Source: Andeanibacterium sp036384795 (GTDB lineage Bacteria; Pseudomonadota; Alphaproteobacteria; Sphingomonadales; Sphingomonadaceae). Taken from it: DNA of 64,000 nt. Both the position numbers and the translations under genes were made by a program. The stretch spans positions 14,121-78,120 of the forward strand of contig DASVLP010000078.1 of the NCBI GenBank assembly GCA_036384795.1, in the 5' to 3' direction. The first letter of the stretch is position 1. Each line of letters begins with the position of its first letter. The notes beneath the pieces are model-generated. The model was given only the letters and a program-made list of their open reading frames with translations, was not told the origin of the DNA and searched no databases. Shown here piece after piece: positions 7,900 through 16,315 of the stretch.

Positions 7900-8516
7900 G
7901 CCGCGGCCTCGGGCAGGCGCGCATCGGGCGGTCGGCCGTAGAGCGGCGCCAGATCGGCGGTCAGCAGCGCGCGCGGGATCAGCGGAAACTTGCGCGCGTC
8001 GGGAAGAGCCTCGACCGCCGTCGCGCCCGGCCCGAGCAAGGCCACGAGCTCGTTGGCCCGGCTTCCGGCGATCACCCGATGGGGTGCGGTGCGCGCGGCC
8101 TCGCCCGGCGCGAGCGACAGCAGGTGGCGTTCGGGCATGCCGTCAGGGCCGAAATCCTGCACGAACCATTCGCCGTGCCCGCCGTTCATGCACACGCCCA
8201 TCGGCCCCGAATGGCTTTCGCGCGCCATCGCGGCAACCAGTGCGAGCGTAGGGTAGCCGAGCACTTCGGCCTTCCACGCCAGCCCTAGCGCCCGCGCCGC
8301 GGCAAGCCCGATCCGCACCCCGGTGAAGCTGCCCGGCCCGAGCGACACCGCGATCCTGCCGGCGCGGCCGCGCTCGGGAAGCTGGGCGATCATCGGCACC
8401 AGCTGCTCGGCATGGCCCCGCCCGAGCACGCGGCATTCGCCGGCCATGAGGTTGCCGCCTTCGAACAGGGCGACCGAACAGGCCTCGGTGGCGCAATCGA
8501 TGGCGAGCGTACGCAT
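7896..8516 (-). CDS. tsaB: tRNA threonylcarbamoyladenosine biosynthesis protein TsaB
   Basis: A partner of TsaD and TsaE in making t6A37 on ANN-decoding tRNAs. The 206 residues begin 'MRTLAIDCATEACSVALFEG', the ASKHA-fold N-terminus typical of TsaB, and carry 'SLGPGSFTGVRIGLAAARAL', the family signature. The open frame runs further upstream, but ATG 8516 is the start that fits the fold. The stop overlaps the rimI start (ATGA), so the two are translationally coupled. rutE-like and nfu genes lie just upstream on the same strand. Confidence 0.95.
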   Translation of the reverse strand: MRTLAIDCATEACSVALFEGGNLMAGECRVLGRGHAEQLVPMIAQLPERGRAGRIAVSLGPGSFTGVRIGLAAARALGLAWKAEVLGYPTLALVAAMARESHSGPMGVCMNGGHGEWFVQDFGPDGMPERHLLSLAPGEAARTAPHRVIAGSRANELVALLGPGATAVEALPDARKFPLIPRALLTADLAPLYGRPPDARLPEAAA

Positions 8517-8535
8517 TGCGCGGAGGATTAGCGCG

Positions 8536-9135
8536 TCAGACGATGCGATTGAAGGTGTCGAAATCGGGCCGTGGGCTGCGCTCGAAGATGCTTGCCGGGT
8601 CGCCGTAGCCGAGCGTCGAGATGAAATTGGATGTCCAACCGGGCTGCTCGGCAAGGAATGCCCGGTCGACCTCGGCGTGGTTGAAGCCCGACATCGGCCC
8701 GGTGTCGAGCCCGAGCGCGCGCGCCGCGAGGATGAAATAGGCGCCCTGCAGGCTCGAATTGCGGAATGCCGAGGTCTTGCGCAGCTCGGCCTTGTCGTCG
8801 CCGGCGAACCAGCTGCGCGCGTCGACGTGCGGGAACAGCCACGGCAGCTGCTCGTGAAATTCCCGGTCCATCGCAACGATCACGCTGACCGGGGCCTGGA
8901 GGATTTTCGGGCCGTTCTTTTCCGAGGCGCAAGCCGCGAGCTTCTGCTTGGCTTCGTCGGTCACGCACCACACCAGCCGCGCGGGAAGCTGGTTGGCCGA
9001 CGTCGGCCCCATCTTCATCAGCTCCCAGATCGCGTGGAGCTGCGCGGTCGAAACCGGCTTGTCGAGATAGCCGTTGTAGGTCCGCGCGGTGCGGAACAAC
9101 TGGTCGAGCGCGGCGTCCGAAAGCGGCCCGGCCAT
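8536..9135 (-). CDS. Nitroreductase-family protein, RutE / malonic semialdehyde reductase type
   Basis: A flavin-dependent NAD(P)H oxidoreductase of 199 residues. Recognisable segments are 'ARTYNGYLDKPVS' near the start, 'MGPTSANQLPARLVW' (FMN phosphate region) and 'GPMSGFNHAEVDRAFL', which matches RutE-type proteins used in pyrimidine degradation. There are no other rut genes nearby, so the physiological substrate may differ. It sits 1 base after nfu and 19 bases before tsaB. Confidence 0.87.
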   Translation of the reverse strand: MAGPLSDAALDQLFRTARTYNGYLDKPVSTAQLHAIWELMKMGPTSANQLPARLVWCVTDEAKQKLAACASEKNGPKILQAPVSVIVAMDREFHEQLPWLFPHVDARSWFAGDDKAELRKTSAFRNSSLQGAYFILAARALGLDTGPMSGFNHAEVDRAFLAEQPGWTSNFISTLGYGDPASIFERSPRPDFDTFNRIV

Positions 9136-9136
9136 G

Positions 9137-9712
9137 TCAGGCGGCGCGCACTTCGGTCACTTCGGGGACGTAGTGCTTGAGCAGGCTCTCGATCCCGTGC
9201 TTCAAGGTAGCGGTCGAGGACGGGCAGCCCGAGCACGCGCCTTGCATCGCGAGATAGACCACGCCGTCGCGATAGCCGCGATAGCGGATGTCGCCACCGT
9301 CGCCGGCCACCGCCGGGCGCACGCGGGTTTCGATCAGATCGAGGATCTGTTCGACGATCTCGGCATCGGCGGGATCGTCGGCCACTGCCTCTTCCTCCGG
9401 CGGAACCTGGATCGCGCCCGCGCTGCCGGGCGCGAACAGCGGCGCCTGGCTGATGAAATGATCGAGCAGCAGCGACACGACCTGCGGCTTCAGCACCGCC
9501 CAGTCGACGCCGGGCGCGGCAGTGACCGAAACGAAATCGCGCCCGAAGAACACGTTGGTAACCTCGCCGGTGCCGAACAGCGCATCGGCCAGCGGCGACG
9601 CCTCGGCCTCTTCGGGGGAGGCGAATTCGCGGGTACCGGCGGCCATCACTTGCTGCCCTGGAAGGAACTTGAGCGCGGCCGGGTTCGGGGTCGGTTCGGT
9701 TTCGATGAACAT
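9137..9712 (-). CDS. NifU-like iron-sulfur scaffold/carrier (Nfu)
   Basis: 191 residues with an N-terminal Nfu_N domain ('MFIETEPTPNPAALKFLPG') and a C-terminal NifU domain with the cluster-binding pair in 'GACSGCPSS'. It carries assembled Fe-S clusters to target enzymes. I chose the ATG at 9712 because family members begin this way. An upstream ATG at 9769 has a slightly better purine-rich stretch before it and would add 19 residues. It opens the minus-strand run towards tsaB and is divergent from the M16 peptidase gene. Confidence 0.93.
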   Translation of the reverse strand: MFIETEPTPNPAALKFLPGQQVMAAGTREFASPEEAEASPLADALFGTGEVTNVFFGRDFVSVTAAPGVDWAVLKPQVVSLLLDHFISQAPLFAPGSAGAIQVPPEEEAVADDPADAEIVEQILDLIETRVRPAVAGDGGDIRYRGYRDGVVYLAMQGACSGCPSSTATLKHGIESLLKHYVPEVTEVRAA

Positions 9713-9808
9713 GGGCGGAGATGTAGGTTGGGGAACGGGCGGGTCAAGCAACACATTGTTGGGAGACATTCACTATCCCTTCATCCCCTGCATCCGTATA
9801 GGGCGACC

Positions 9809-12751
9809 ATGAACTCCACTTCCCGCCCCGCGCGGATCCTCGCCCTTTTCCTTTCGTTTCTGCTGCTCGCCGGGCCGGCGGCGCAGGCGCAGAATGCGCC
9901 GCTGCCGCTGCCCGCGCCGACCACGCTCGAGCCCACCGACCCGTGGCTCTACCGCGGTTCCGACATCCCGCAGGACAAGGAATGGCTGTTCGGCGAGCTG
10001 AAGAACGGGCTGCGCTATGCGGTGCGGCGCAACGGGGTTCCGCCGGGCCAGGTTTCGATCCGCATCCGCGTCGATGTCGGTTCGCTGTACGAAAAGCCGC
10101 AGGAAGCGGGCTATGCTCACCTGATCGAGCACCTGACTTTCCGCGAATCCAAGTACCTCAAGAACGCCGAGGCGATCCCGGTGTGGCAGCGGCTCGGCGC
10201 GACCTTCGGCAGCGACACCAACGCGCAGACCACCCCGACCGAGACCTCGTTCAAGATCGACTTGCCCGACGCCGATCCGGCCAAGCTCGAGGAAGGCATC
10301 AAGCTGCTTTCGGGCATGATCCGCGAGCCGGCGCTGAGCGACGCCAACATCGCCACCGAAGTGCCGATCGTGCTCGCCGAAGGCCGCGAAAGCGAGGGCC
10401 CCGGGCGGCGCGTGCTCGACGCGACGCGCGAGCTCTACTTCAAGGGCCAATTGATCGCCGAGCATCCGCCGATCGGCACGCCCGAGACGCTCAAGGCCGC
10501 GACCAGCGCCAGCATCCGCGCGTTTCACCAGCGCTGGTATCGCCCCGAGAACACGCTGATCGTGATCGCCGGCGACGGGCCGCCGGAGAGCTTCGCTTCG
10601 CTGATCGAGCGCTATTTCGGCGATTGGCAAGTCCCCGGGCCGCACACCCCGCAGCCCGATTTCGGCGCGCCGAAAGCGCCGGCGGGCGCCGATCCGAACC
10701 ACCCCGTGGGCGAAACGCAAGTGCTGGTCGAACCCGACCTGCCGCGCGCGGTGACCTGGGCGGTGCTGCGCCCCTGGCACCAGGTGACCGACAATATCGA
10801 ATACAACCGCGGGCTGATGCTCGACCAGGTGGCGCTGGCGATCATCAACCGCCGGCTCGAAAGCAAGGCGCGCGCGGGTGGCAGCTTCCTCGCCGCGGGG
10901 ATCGACACCGACAAAGTCAGCCGCTCGGCCGACGGGACGTTCGTGACGATCACCCCGCTGGGCGCCGACTGGAAGAAGTCGGTCGCCGACGTGCGCGCGG
11001 TGATCGCCGACGCGCTCGCCACGCCGCCCAGCGAAGCGGAGATCGCGCGCGAGCTCGCCGAGATCGACGTCGCCTATGCGAACCAGGTCGAGCAACAGGT
11101 CAACCAGGCGGGTTCGAAGCTGGCAGACGACATGGTCCAGGCGGTCGACATCCGCGAAACGGTGGCCTCGCCCGAAACGGTGCTCGCGGTGTTTCGCGGC
11201 ATGCGCGACCGGTTCACCCCCGACGCGGTGTTCGCGCACACGAAGTCGCTGTTCAAAGGCACCGTCGAGCGGGCGATGTACGTGACCCCCAAGGCAGGCG
11301 AGGCGAGCGCGGCGGACCTCAAGCAGGCGCTGCTCGCGCCGGTCAAGCCAGACGGCAGCGCGCGCCTTGCCGCCAAATCGATCGATTTCGCCGATCTCCC
11401 CGCAATCGGCGCGCCGCAGCAGCCGGTCGCCTCGCACCCGGTCGGCATTCGCGACATCGAGCAGCTCGATTTCCCGAACGGCGTGAAGGCGATGATCTGG
11501 AAGACCACCTTCGAGCCCGGGCGGATCACCGTGCGGGTGCGTTTCGGTGCCGGCTACCGCGCGTTCAAGCCGGAGGACGCGCCGTACATCTCGCTGGGCC
11601 AGATGGCGCTGCTGCCTTCGGGCATCGGCCAGCTCGGCCCCGACGATCTCGACCGGCTCGCCACCGGGCGCAAGCTGGGCTTCGATTTCGGGATCGAGGA
11701 CGGCGTGTTCACGATGGAGGGCGAGACCCGCCCCGCCGACGTCGACGGACAGATCTACCTGTTCGCGGCTAAGCTCGCCAATCCCGGGTGGGACCCGAAC
11801 CCGGTGCTGCGCGCCAAAGCCGCGGCGCAGCTCGGCTACGAGAGCCTTTCGGCCAACCCGATGGGGGTGCTCAACCGCGACCTTCAGTGGCTGCTGAGCA
11901 ACCGCGATCCGCGCTATGCGACGCCCACTCCGGCGCAGCTCGACGCGGCGACGCCGGAAGGGTTCCGCAAGGTGTGGGAGCCGCTGCTCAAGCAGGGTCC
12001 GATCGAAGTGATGGTGTTCGGCGACATCGACGAGCAGGGGACAATCGCGACCCTTTCCAAGACTTTCGGCGCGCTGCCCGCGCGCACTCCGATCCCCCCG
12101 CAGGTGCTCGCCCGGGGGATCGCCTTCCCCGGGCCGCAGGACGCGCCGCTGGTGCTGCACCATCGCGGCGACAAGGACCAGGCCGCGGCGGTGGTGGCGT
12201 GGCCGACGGGCGGCGGGGTTGCCGGGCTGCCCGAATCCCGGCGCCTGGAACTGCTCGGCCAGATCTTCTCCAACCGGCTGCTCGACGCGATGCGCGAGAA
12301 AGCGGGCGCGAGCTATTCGCCGCAAGTCGGCTCGACCTGGCCCGAAGACCTCGACAGCGGCGGGCGGATCGTCGCGATCGCGCAGATGCCGCCGGGCGAA
12401 GTGCCCGAATTCTTCGCCGCGGCCGATCGCATCGCGAGCGATCTGGCGACGAAGGGGCCGAGTGCGGACGAACTCAATCGGGTCACCGAGCCGATGCGCA
12501 ACCTGATCAGCCGTGCGCTTTCCGGGCACCGGTTCTGGATGAGCCTGCTGGAAGGCGCGACCTCGGATCCGCGACGGATCGATGCGCTGCGCAGCCTGAT
12601 GACCGATTACACCGCGGCGACGCCTGAGGACATCAGGCGCCTTGCGCAGACTTATCTCGCCTCACGCAAGGGCTGGCGGGCGGCGGTGATTCCGGAAGGC
12701 CAGCAGCTCGCCGCCGCGGCCCCGCCGGCGGCAGCTCGGGCGGCCCAATAG
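9809..12751 (+). CDS. Secreted M16-family metallopeptidase (two-repeat form)
   Basis: 980 residues. It has a signal peptide (about 1-28, ending 'GPAAQAQ') and an inverse zinc-binding HXXEH at 104-108 ('HLIEH') in the first M16 domain, with the inactive M16_C domains and a second M16 unit after it. The substrates are presumably peptides or misfolded envelope proteins. The block after HXXEH reads 'LTFRESKY' where most members have 'MAFNG', so it belongs to a divergent branch compared with the second M16 gene in this window. The true start is ATG 9809; the frame upstream of it is the antisense of nfu. Confidence 0.92.
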   Translation: MNSTSRPARILALFLSFLLLAGPAAQAQNAPLPLPAPTTLEPTDPWLYRGSDIPQDKEWLFGELKNGLRYAVRRNGVPPGQVSIRIRVDVGSLYEKPQEAGYAHLIEHLTFRESKYLKNAEAIPVWQRLGATFGSDTNAQTTPTETSFKIDLPDADPAKLEEGIKLLSGMIREPALSDANIATEVPIVLAEGRESEGPGRRVLDATRELYFKGQLIAEHPPIGTPETLKAATSASIRAFHQRWYRPENTLIVIAGDGPPESFASLIERYFGDWQVPGPHTPQPDFGAPKAPAGADPNHPVGETQVLVEPDLPRAVTWAVLRPWHQVTDNIEYNRGLMLDQVALAIINRRLESKARAGGSFLAAGIDTDKVSRSADGTFVTITPLGADWKKSVADVRAVIADALATPPSEAEIARELAEIDVAYANQVEQQVNQAGSKLADDMVQAVDIRETVASPETVLAVFRGMRDRFTPDAVFAHTKSLFKGTVERAMYVTPKAGEASAADLKQALLAPVKPDGSARLAAKSIDFADLPAIGAPQQPVASHPVGIRDIEQLDFPNGVKAMIWKTTFEPGRITVRVRFGAGYRAFKPEDAPYISLGQMALLPSGIGQLGPDDLDRLATGRKLGFDFGIEDGVFTMEGETRPADVDGQIYLFAAKLANPGWDPNPVLRAKAAAQLGYESLSANPMGVLNRDLQWLLSNRDPRYATPTPAQLDAATPEGFRKVWEPLLKQGPIEVMVFGDIDEQGTIATLSKTFGALPARTPIPPQVLARGIAFPGPQDAPLVLHHRGDKDQAAAVVAWPTGGGVAGLPESRRLELLGQIFSNRLLDAMREKAGASYSPQVGSTWPEDLDSGGRIVAIAQMPPGEVPEFFAAADRIASDLATKGPSADELNRVTEPMRNLISRALSGHRFWMSLLEGATSDPRRIDALRSLMTDYTAATPEDIRRLAQTYLASRKGWRAAVIPEGQQLAAAAPPAAARAAQ

Positions 12752-12848
12752 CGGCATTTCCAGGCGGATTTGGTAGCCAAAGCAACCTTTGCAATTTCAG
12801 GGCCAAAGGCCTAAAGGCCCCGCCTTTCCGGAAATCGCGAGACGAGAA

Positions 12849-14222
12849 GTGGCACAGAACTGGACCCCTGACGGTTGGAAGCAGCTCGAGGCGCGGCATC
12901 TGCCCGTCTACGACGATCCCGCCGCGCTGGACGCAGCGGAAGAGACGCTGTCGCGGTTCCCGCCGCTGGTGTTCGCAGGCGAGGCGCGTGCGCTGAAGCA
13001 GGAGCTGGCCGAAGTCGGCCACGGTCGCGGCTTCCTGCTGCAGGGCGGGGACTGCGCCGAAAGCTTCGCCGAGTTCCACCCGAACAACATCCGCGATACG
13101 TTCCGCGTACTGCTGCAGATGGCCGCGGTGATGATCTTCGCCAGCAAGCAGCCGGTGGTGAAGCTGGGCCGCATGGCCGGGCAGTTCGCCAAGCCGCGCA
13201 GCGCGCCGACCGAGACCGTCGACGGCGTTACCCTGCCGAGCTACCTCGGCGACATCATCAACGGGATCGAGTTCGATGCCGAAAAGCGGGTCAACGATCC
13301 GCAGCGGATGATCCGCGCCTACAGCCAGTCCGCGGCGACGCTGAACCTTTTGCGCGCGTTCGCCGGGGGCGGTTATGCCAACTTGCGCCAGGTCCACAAA
13401 TGGACGCTCGATTTCATGGGCCGCAGCCCGTGGGCGGACAAGTTCAAGGACATCGCCGACCGGATCGGCGAGGCGCTCGACTTCATGGAAGCCTGCGGGA
13501 TCGATCCCGAGCACGCGCCGCAGCTGAAGAGCGCGAGCTTCTACACCAGCCACGAGGCGCTGCTGCTGCCCTACGAGCAGGCGCTGACCCGGCAGGATTC
13601 CTTGACCGGCGACTGGTACGATACCAGCGCGCACTTCCTGTGGATCGGCGACCGCACCCGCTTCGAGGGCTCGGCGCACGTCGAGTTCCTGCGCGGGGTC
13701 GGCAACCCGATCGGCATGAAGTGCGGGCCCAGCCTCGAGCCCGACGCATTGCTGCGGATGCTCGACACGCTCAACCCCGCGCGCGAGCACGGGCGGATGA
13801 CGCTGATCACCCGCTTCGGCCACGACAAAGTCGAGGCCGGACTGCCCCGCCTGGTGCGCGCGGTGAAGCGCGAAGGCCACCCGGTGGTATGGAGCTGCGA
13901 TCCGATGCACGGCAACGTGATCAAAGCCGAAAGCGGGCTCAAGACGCGGCCATTCGACCGCATCCTGGGCGAAGTGAAAGGCTTCTTCGCAGTGCACCGG
14001 GCCGAAGGGACCCATGCGGGCGGCGTGCACATCGAGATGACCGGCCAGGACGTCACCGAATGCACCGGCGGCGCGGTGGCGATCACCGACGAGGCATTGA
14101 CCAGCCGCTATCGCACCCACTGCGATCCGCGGCTCAACGCCGCGCAATCGCTGGAGCTCGCGTTCCTGCTGGCCGAGATGCTCAATCTCGAGGCCCAGCA
14201 CCGTCAGGCTCACGCCGCCTGA
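12849..14222 (+). CDS. aroG: 3-deoxy-7-phosphoheptulonate synthase, class II
   Basis: First enzyme of the shikimate pathway: PEP plus erythrose 4-phosphate to DAHP. The 457 residues are of the plant/Mycobacterium class II type: 'WTPDGWKQLEARHLPVY' at the N-terminus, 'LLQGGDCAESFAEFHPNN', 'KLGRMAGQFAKPRS', 'HFLWIGDRTR' and 'VWSCDPMHGN' are all class II blocks. No ATG suits the N-terminus. GTG at 12849 gives 'MAQNWTPDGW', the usual beginning. A TTG at 12789 would add 20 residues that cover a palindromic leader and is less likely. No leader peptide or feedback domain is seen. It is a single gene. Confidence 0.93.
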   Translation: MAQNWTPDGWKQLEARHLPVYDDPAALDAAEETLSRFPPLVFAGEARALKQELAEVGHGRGFLLQGGDCAESFAEFHPNNIRDTFRVLLQMAAVMIFASKQPVVKLGRMAGQFAKPRSAPTETVDGVTLPSYLGDIINGIEFDAEKRVNDPQRMIRAYSQSAATLNLLRAFAGGGYANLRQVHKWTLDFMGRSPWADKFKDIADRIGEALDFMEACGIDPEHAPQLKSASFYTSHEALLLPYEQALTRQDSLTGDWYDTSAHFLWIGDRTRFEGSAHVEFLRGVGNPIGMKCGPSLEPDALLRMLDTLNPAREHGRMTLITRFGHDKVEAGLPRLVRAVKREGHPVVWSCDPMHGNVIKAESGLKTRPFDRILGEVKGFFAVHRAEGTHAGGVHIEMTGQDVTECTGGAVAITDEALTSRYRTHCDPRLNAAQSLELAFLLAEMLNLEAQHRQAHAA

Positions 14223-14302
14223 GCGAAACCGGTCGACTAAGGGGATTCCCCTAGGACGAACCTTCCGCGGCTTTCACGTGCGTGCGCATATCTCCGCCAA
14301 TC

Positions 14303-14309
14303 GGAGGAG
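14303..14309 (+). promoter_or_regulatory. Ribosome-binding site that decides a TTG start
   Basis: GGAGGAG, seven bases before TTG 14317. It is the best ribosome site in the interval. It argues that translation of the first GGDEF gene starts at TTG 14317 and not at the GTG 39 bases earlier. Confidence 0.8.
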
Positions 14310-14316
14310 TGCGCGG

Positions 14317-16119
14317 TTGCCGCCATTACGGAAATACGGGTTTCCTGCCCTTGTCGGGTTGTCGTGGTGGGCGATCGCCAGCCTGACGATCGTGCTGCAC
14401 AACCGCACCGGCATGCAGATCCTGCTGTGGCTGCCGAGCGCGGTGGCGGTGGGGGCGCTTTACTTTGGCTGGCGCCGCCGGCGCCTGGCCACCCTCGGCG
14501 CGCTCGGCGTGGGCGGCGTGGTGGTCGGCCTGTCTCAGGGCAACAACCTGTTGTGGGCGCTGGCGTTTGCGGGGGCGCACTTGGCCGGTGCGGTGGTGAC
14601 GGCGCGGCTCGGTCGTCAGGTGCTGGGCGGTCGGCGGCTGGAACGGCTGAGCCTCAAGCAGATGATCGGGCTGCTGCTCGCGGCGATGGCCGGCGCGGCG
14701 GTCAGTGGCGTTGCGATGCTCCCATGGGTTCCCCCGCCGCTGTTCGAGCGCTCGCTCGGCGGGATGCTGGCTGAAGTGCTGGCGGTGACCGTTGGCTTCC
14801 CGGTGATGTGCTACGTGCGCAGCTGGGCGCCGGGCGCGCTGTTCCCCACCCGCCGCCCGGCGTGGTTCCTGACGACGGTCGCCGCGCTGTTCGTGCTGGC
14901 TTATCTGGTGATGGCGGAGCGCGGGTTCCTGCTCGGCCCACTAATGCTGGCCGGGCTCGCGCTGGCGGTGGTGCGCTACGAACAACTGGGCGCGACCGCC
15001 GCAGTGCTGGCATTCGGCCTCGCCGCGATGGTTCACTCGATTGGCGGCGGTCCGCCCGCCGCGTTCATCGCGTTGCCGCGGCTCGAGGACGGGCTGATGC
15101 TGCAGGCCGACATGCTGCTGATGCTCGCGACCGCGGTGCCGATCGCCACGCTGCTGATGACCAACGGGCGCATCTCGAACATTCTCCGCCGCCGCAATGG
15201 CGCCTTGCGCGAGAACATCCGGCTGCTGCGGATGACCGAGGACATCGCGCGGATCGGCCGCTGGCGCTATTATCCGAAGACGCGCACCCAGGACTGGTCG
15301 CGCGAGATGTTCCATATCAACGGGCTCGACCCCGCGATGGGACGCGACCCGGGCGATATCCGCCACTTGCTGCCCGACGGGGGCGCGGAGCTGTTCGGCA
15401 ACCTGTTGCACCACGCGCGCGACCGGGCACAATACCGCTTCGAATACCGCATCCGCACCCCGCAACGCGACGAGCGCATCCTGAAGCTTCAGGGCCGAAA
15501 CGAATTCGACGAGAAGGGCGAGCTCGTCTGCATGTTCGGGGTGGTGATCGATGTCACCGATCATCGCCAGCGGCAGGACCAGCTGGACCGGGAGCGTACC
15601 CGCGCGATGCGCCTCGCGGCCGAGGCGCAGCATCTCGCGCAGACCGACGCGCTGACCGGGCTCGCCAACCGTCGCCGCAGCATCGAGCAGCTCGAAAAGT
15701 GCATCGCGATGTGCGACGGCAAGAGCCATTCGCTGGCCGTGATCGTGTTCGACATCGACCATTTCAAGCACGTCAACGACCGCTACGGCCATCAGGCCGG
15801 CGACCAGGTGCTGGTGCGGGTTGCCGAGATCCTGCGCGGCGAGGCGCGGGCAAGCGACTTGATCGGCCGCATGGGCGGCGAGGAATTTCTCTGGCTGCTG
15901 CCGGAGGCCGGCGAGCCGGTCGCGCGCGCCGCCGCCATGCGCCTGCGCGCCGCGATCGAGGCCAAGAGCGGCGAAGGCGGCGGCCCTGCCGTGACCGCGA
16001 GCATCGGCTACGCGCTGTGGCAGGACGGCGACAAGCCCAGCGGCCTCCTCGCCCGGGCGGACAAAGCGCTCTACGCCGCCAAGGAAGCCGGCCGCAACAA
16101 AGTCCAACGGGCGGCTTGA
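14317..16119 (+). CDS. Membrane diguanylate cyclase (MASE1-like TM region, PAS, GGDEF), copy 1
   Basis: Makes c-di-GMP. 600 residues from TTG 14317: about eight hydrophobic segments (1-290) resembling MASE1, a PAS domain (about 305-420, with 'IARIGRWRYYPKTRTQDWSR'), a short coiled coil, then GGDEF with active-site GGEEF at 520-524. An RxxD product-inhibition site ('RASD', 511-514) is intact, so feedback control is expected. With this start, W38 and P40 line up exactly with W38 and P40 of copy 2. That and the ribosome site support the TTG over GTG 14278. It is one half of a tandem pair. Confidence 0.9.
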   Translation: MPPLRKYGFPALVGLSWWAIASLTIVLHNRTGMQILLWLPSAVAVGALYFGWRRRRLATLGALGVGGVVVGLSQGNNLLWALAFAGAHLAGAVVTARLGRQVLGGRRLERLSLKQMIGLLLAAMAGAAVSGVAMLPWVPPPLFERSLGGMLAEVLAVTVGFPVMCYVRSWAPGALFPTRRPAWFLTTVAALFVLAYLVMAERGFLLGPLMLAGLALAVVRYEQLGATAAVLAFGLAAMVHSIGGGPPAAFIALPRLEDGLMLQADMLLMLATAVPIATLLMTNGRISNILRRRNGALRENIRLLRMTEDIARIGRWRYYPKTRTQDWSREMFHINGLDPAMGRDPGDIRHLLPDGGAELFGNLLHHARDRAQYRFEYRIRTPQRDERILKLQGRNEFDEKGELVCMFGVVIDVTDHRQRQDQLDRERTRAMRLAAEAQHLAQTDALTGLANRRRSIEQLEKCIAMCDGKSHSLAVIVFDIDHFKHVNDRYGHQAGDQVLVRVAEILRGEARASDLIGRMGGEEFLWLLPEAGEPVARAAAMRLRAAIEAKSGEGGGPAVTASIGYALWQDGDKPSGLLARADKALYAAKEAGRNKVQRAA

Positions 16120-16155
16120 GCGGGCCACGGAATTTTACCTGGATGTAGAGAAGGA

Positions 16156-16259
16156 ATTTATTCCGCCGAGTTCCTGCCGGGCCAACAGAAAACCGCAGAA
16201 AACCGCCAGATACTTCACGCCAATGGTGCGCGGGAAAGGTTAAATTTACCCCGCCGAGT
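16156..16259 (+). repeat. Direct repeat ATTTAYYCCGCCGAGT, two copies
   Basis: Copies at 16156-16171 and 16244-16259, 88 bases apart, in the 196-base spacer between the two tandem cyclase genes. Two further 'GAATTTA'-type boxes lie near 16131 and 16264. The spacer also holds the start region of copy 2. It may be a regulator binding site or a scar of the duplication. Confidence 0.5.
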
Positions 16260-16315
16260 GGCAGGAATTTAACTCGCGCGCAGGTAGGTCGGGCTCCAAT
16301 GGGAGACCCGCGTCT

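Noticed and set aside
9773..12529. Minus-strand open frame of 918 codons
   Set aside because: It mirrors the M16 peptidase. The translation is Arg/Gly/His-rich without domains.
12789..12849. Attenuator or leader peptide for the DAHP synthase
   Set aside because: Small inverted repeats (AAAGGC/GCCTTT, GGCC-TAAA-GGCC) exist, but there is no run of aromatic codons and no T-tract terminator.
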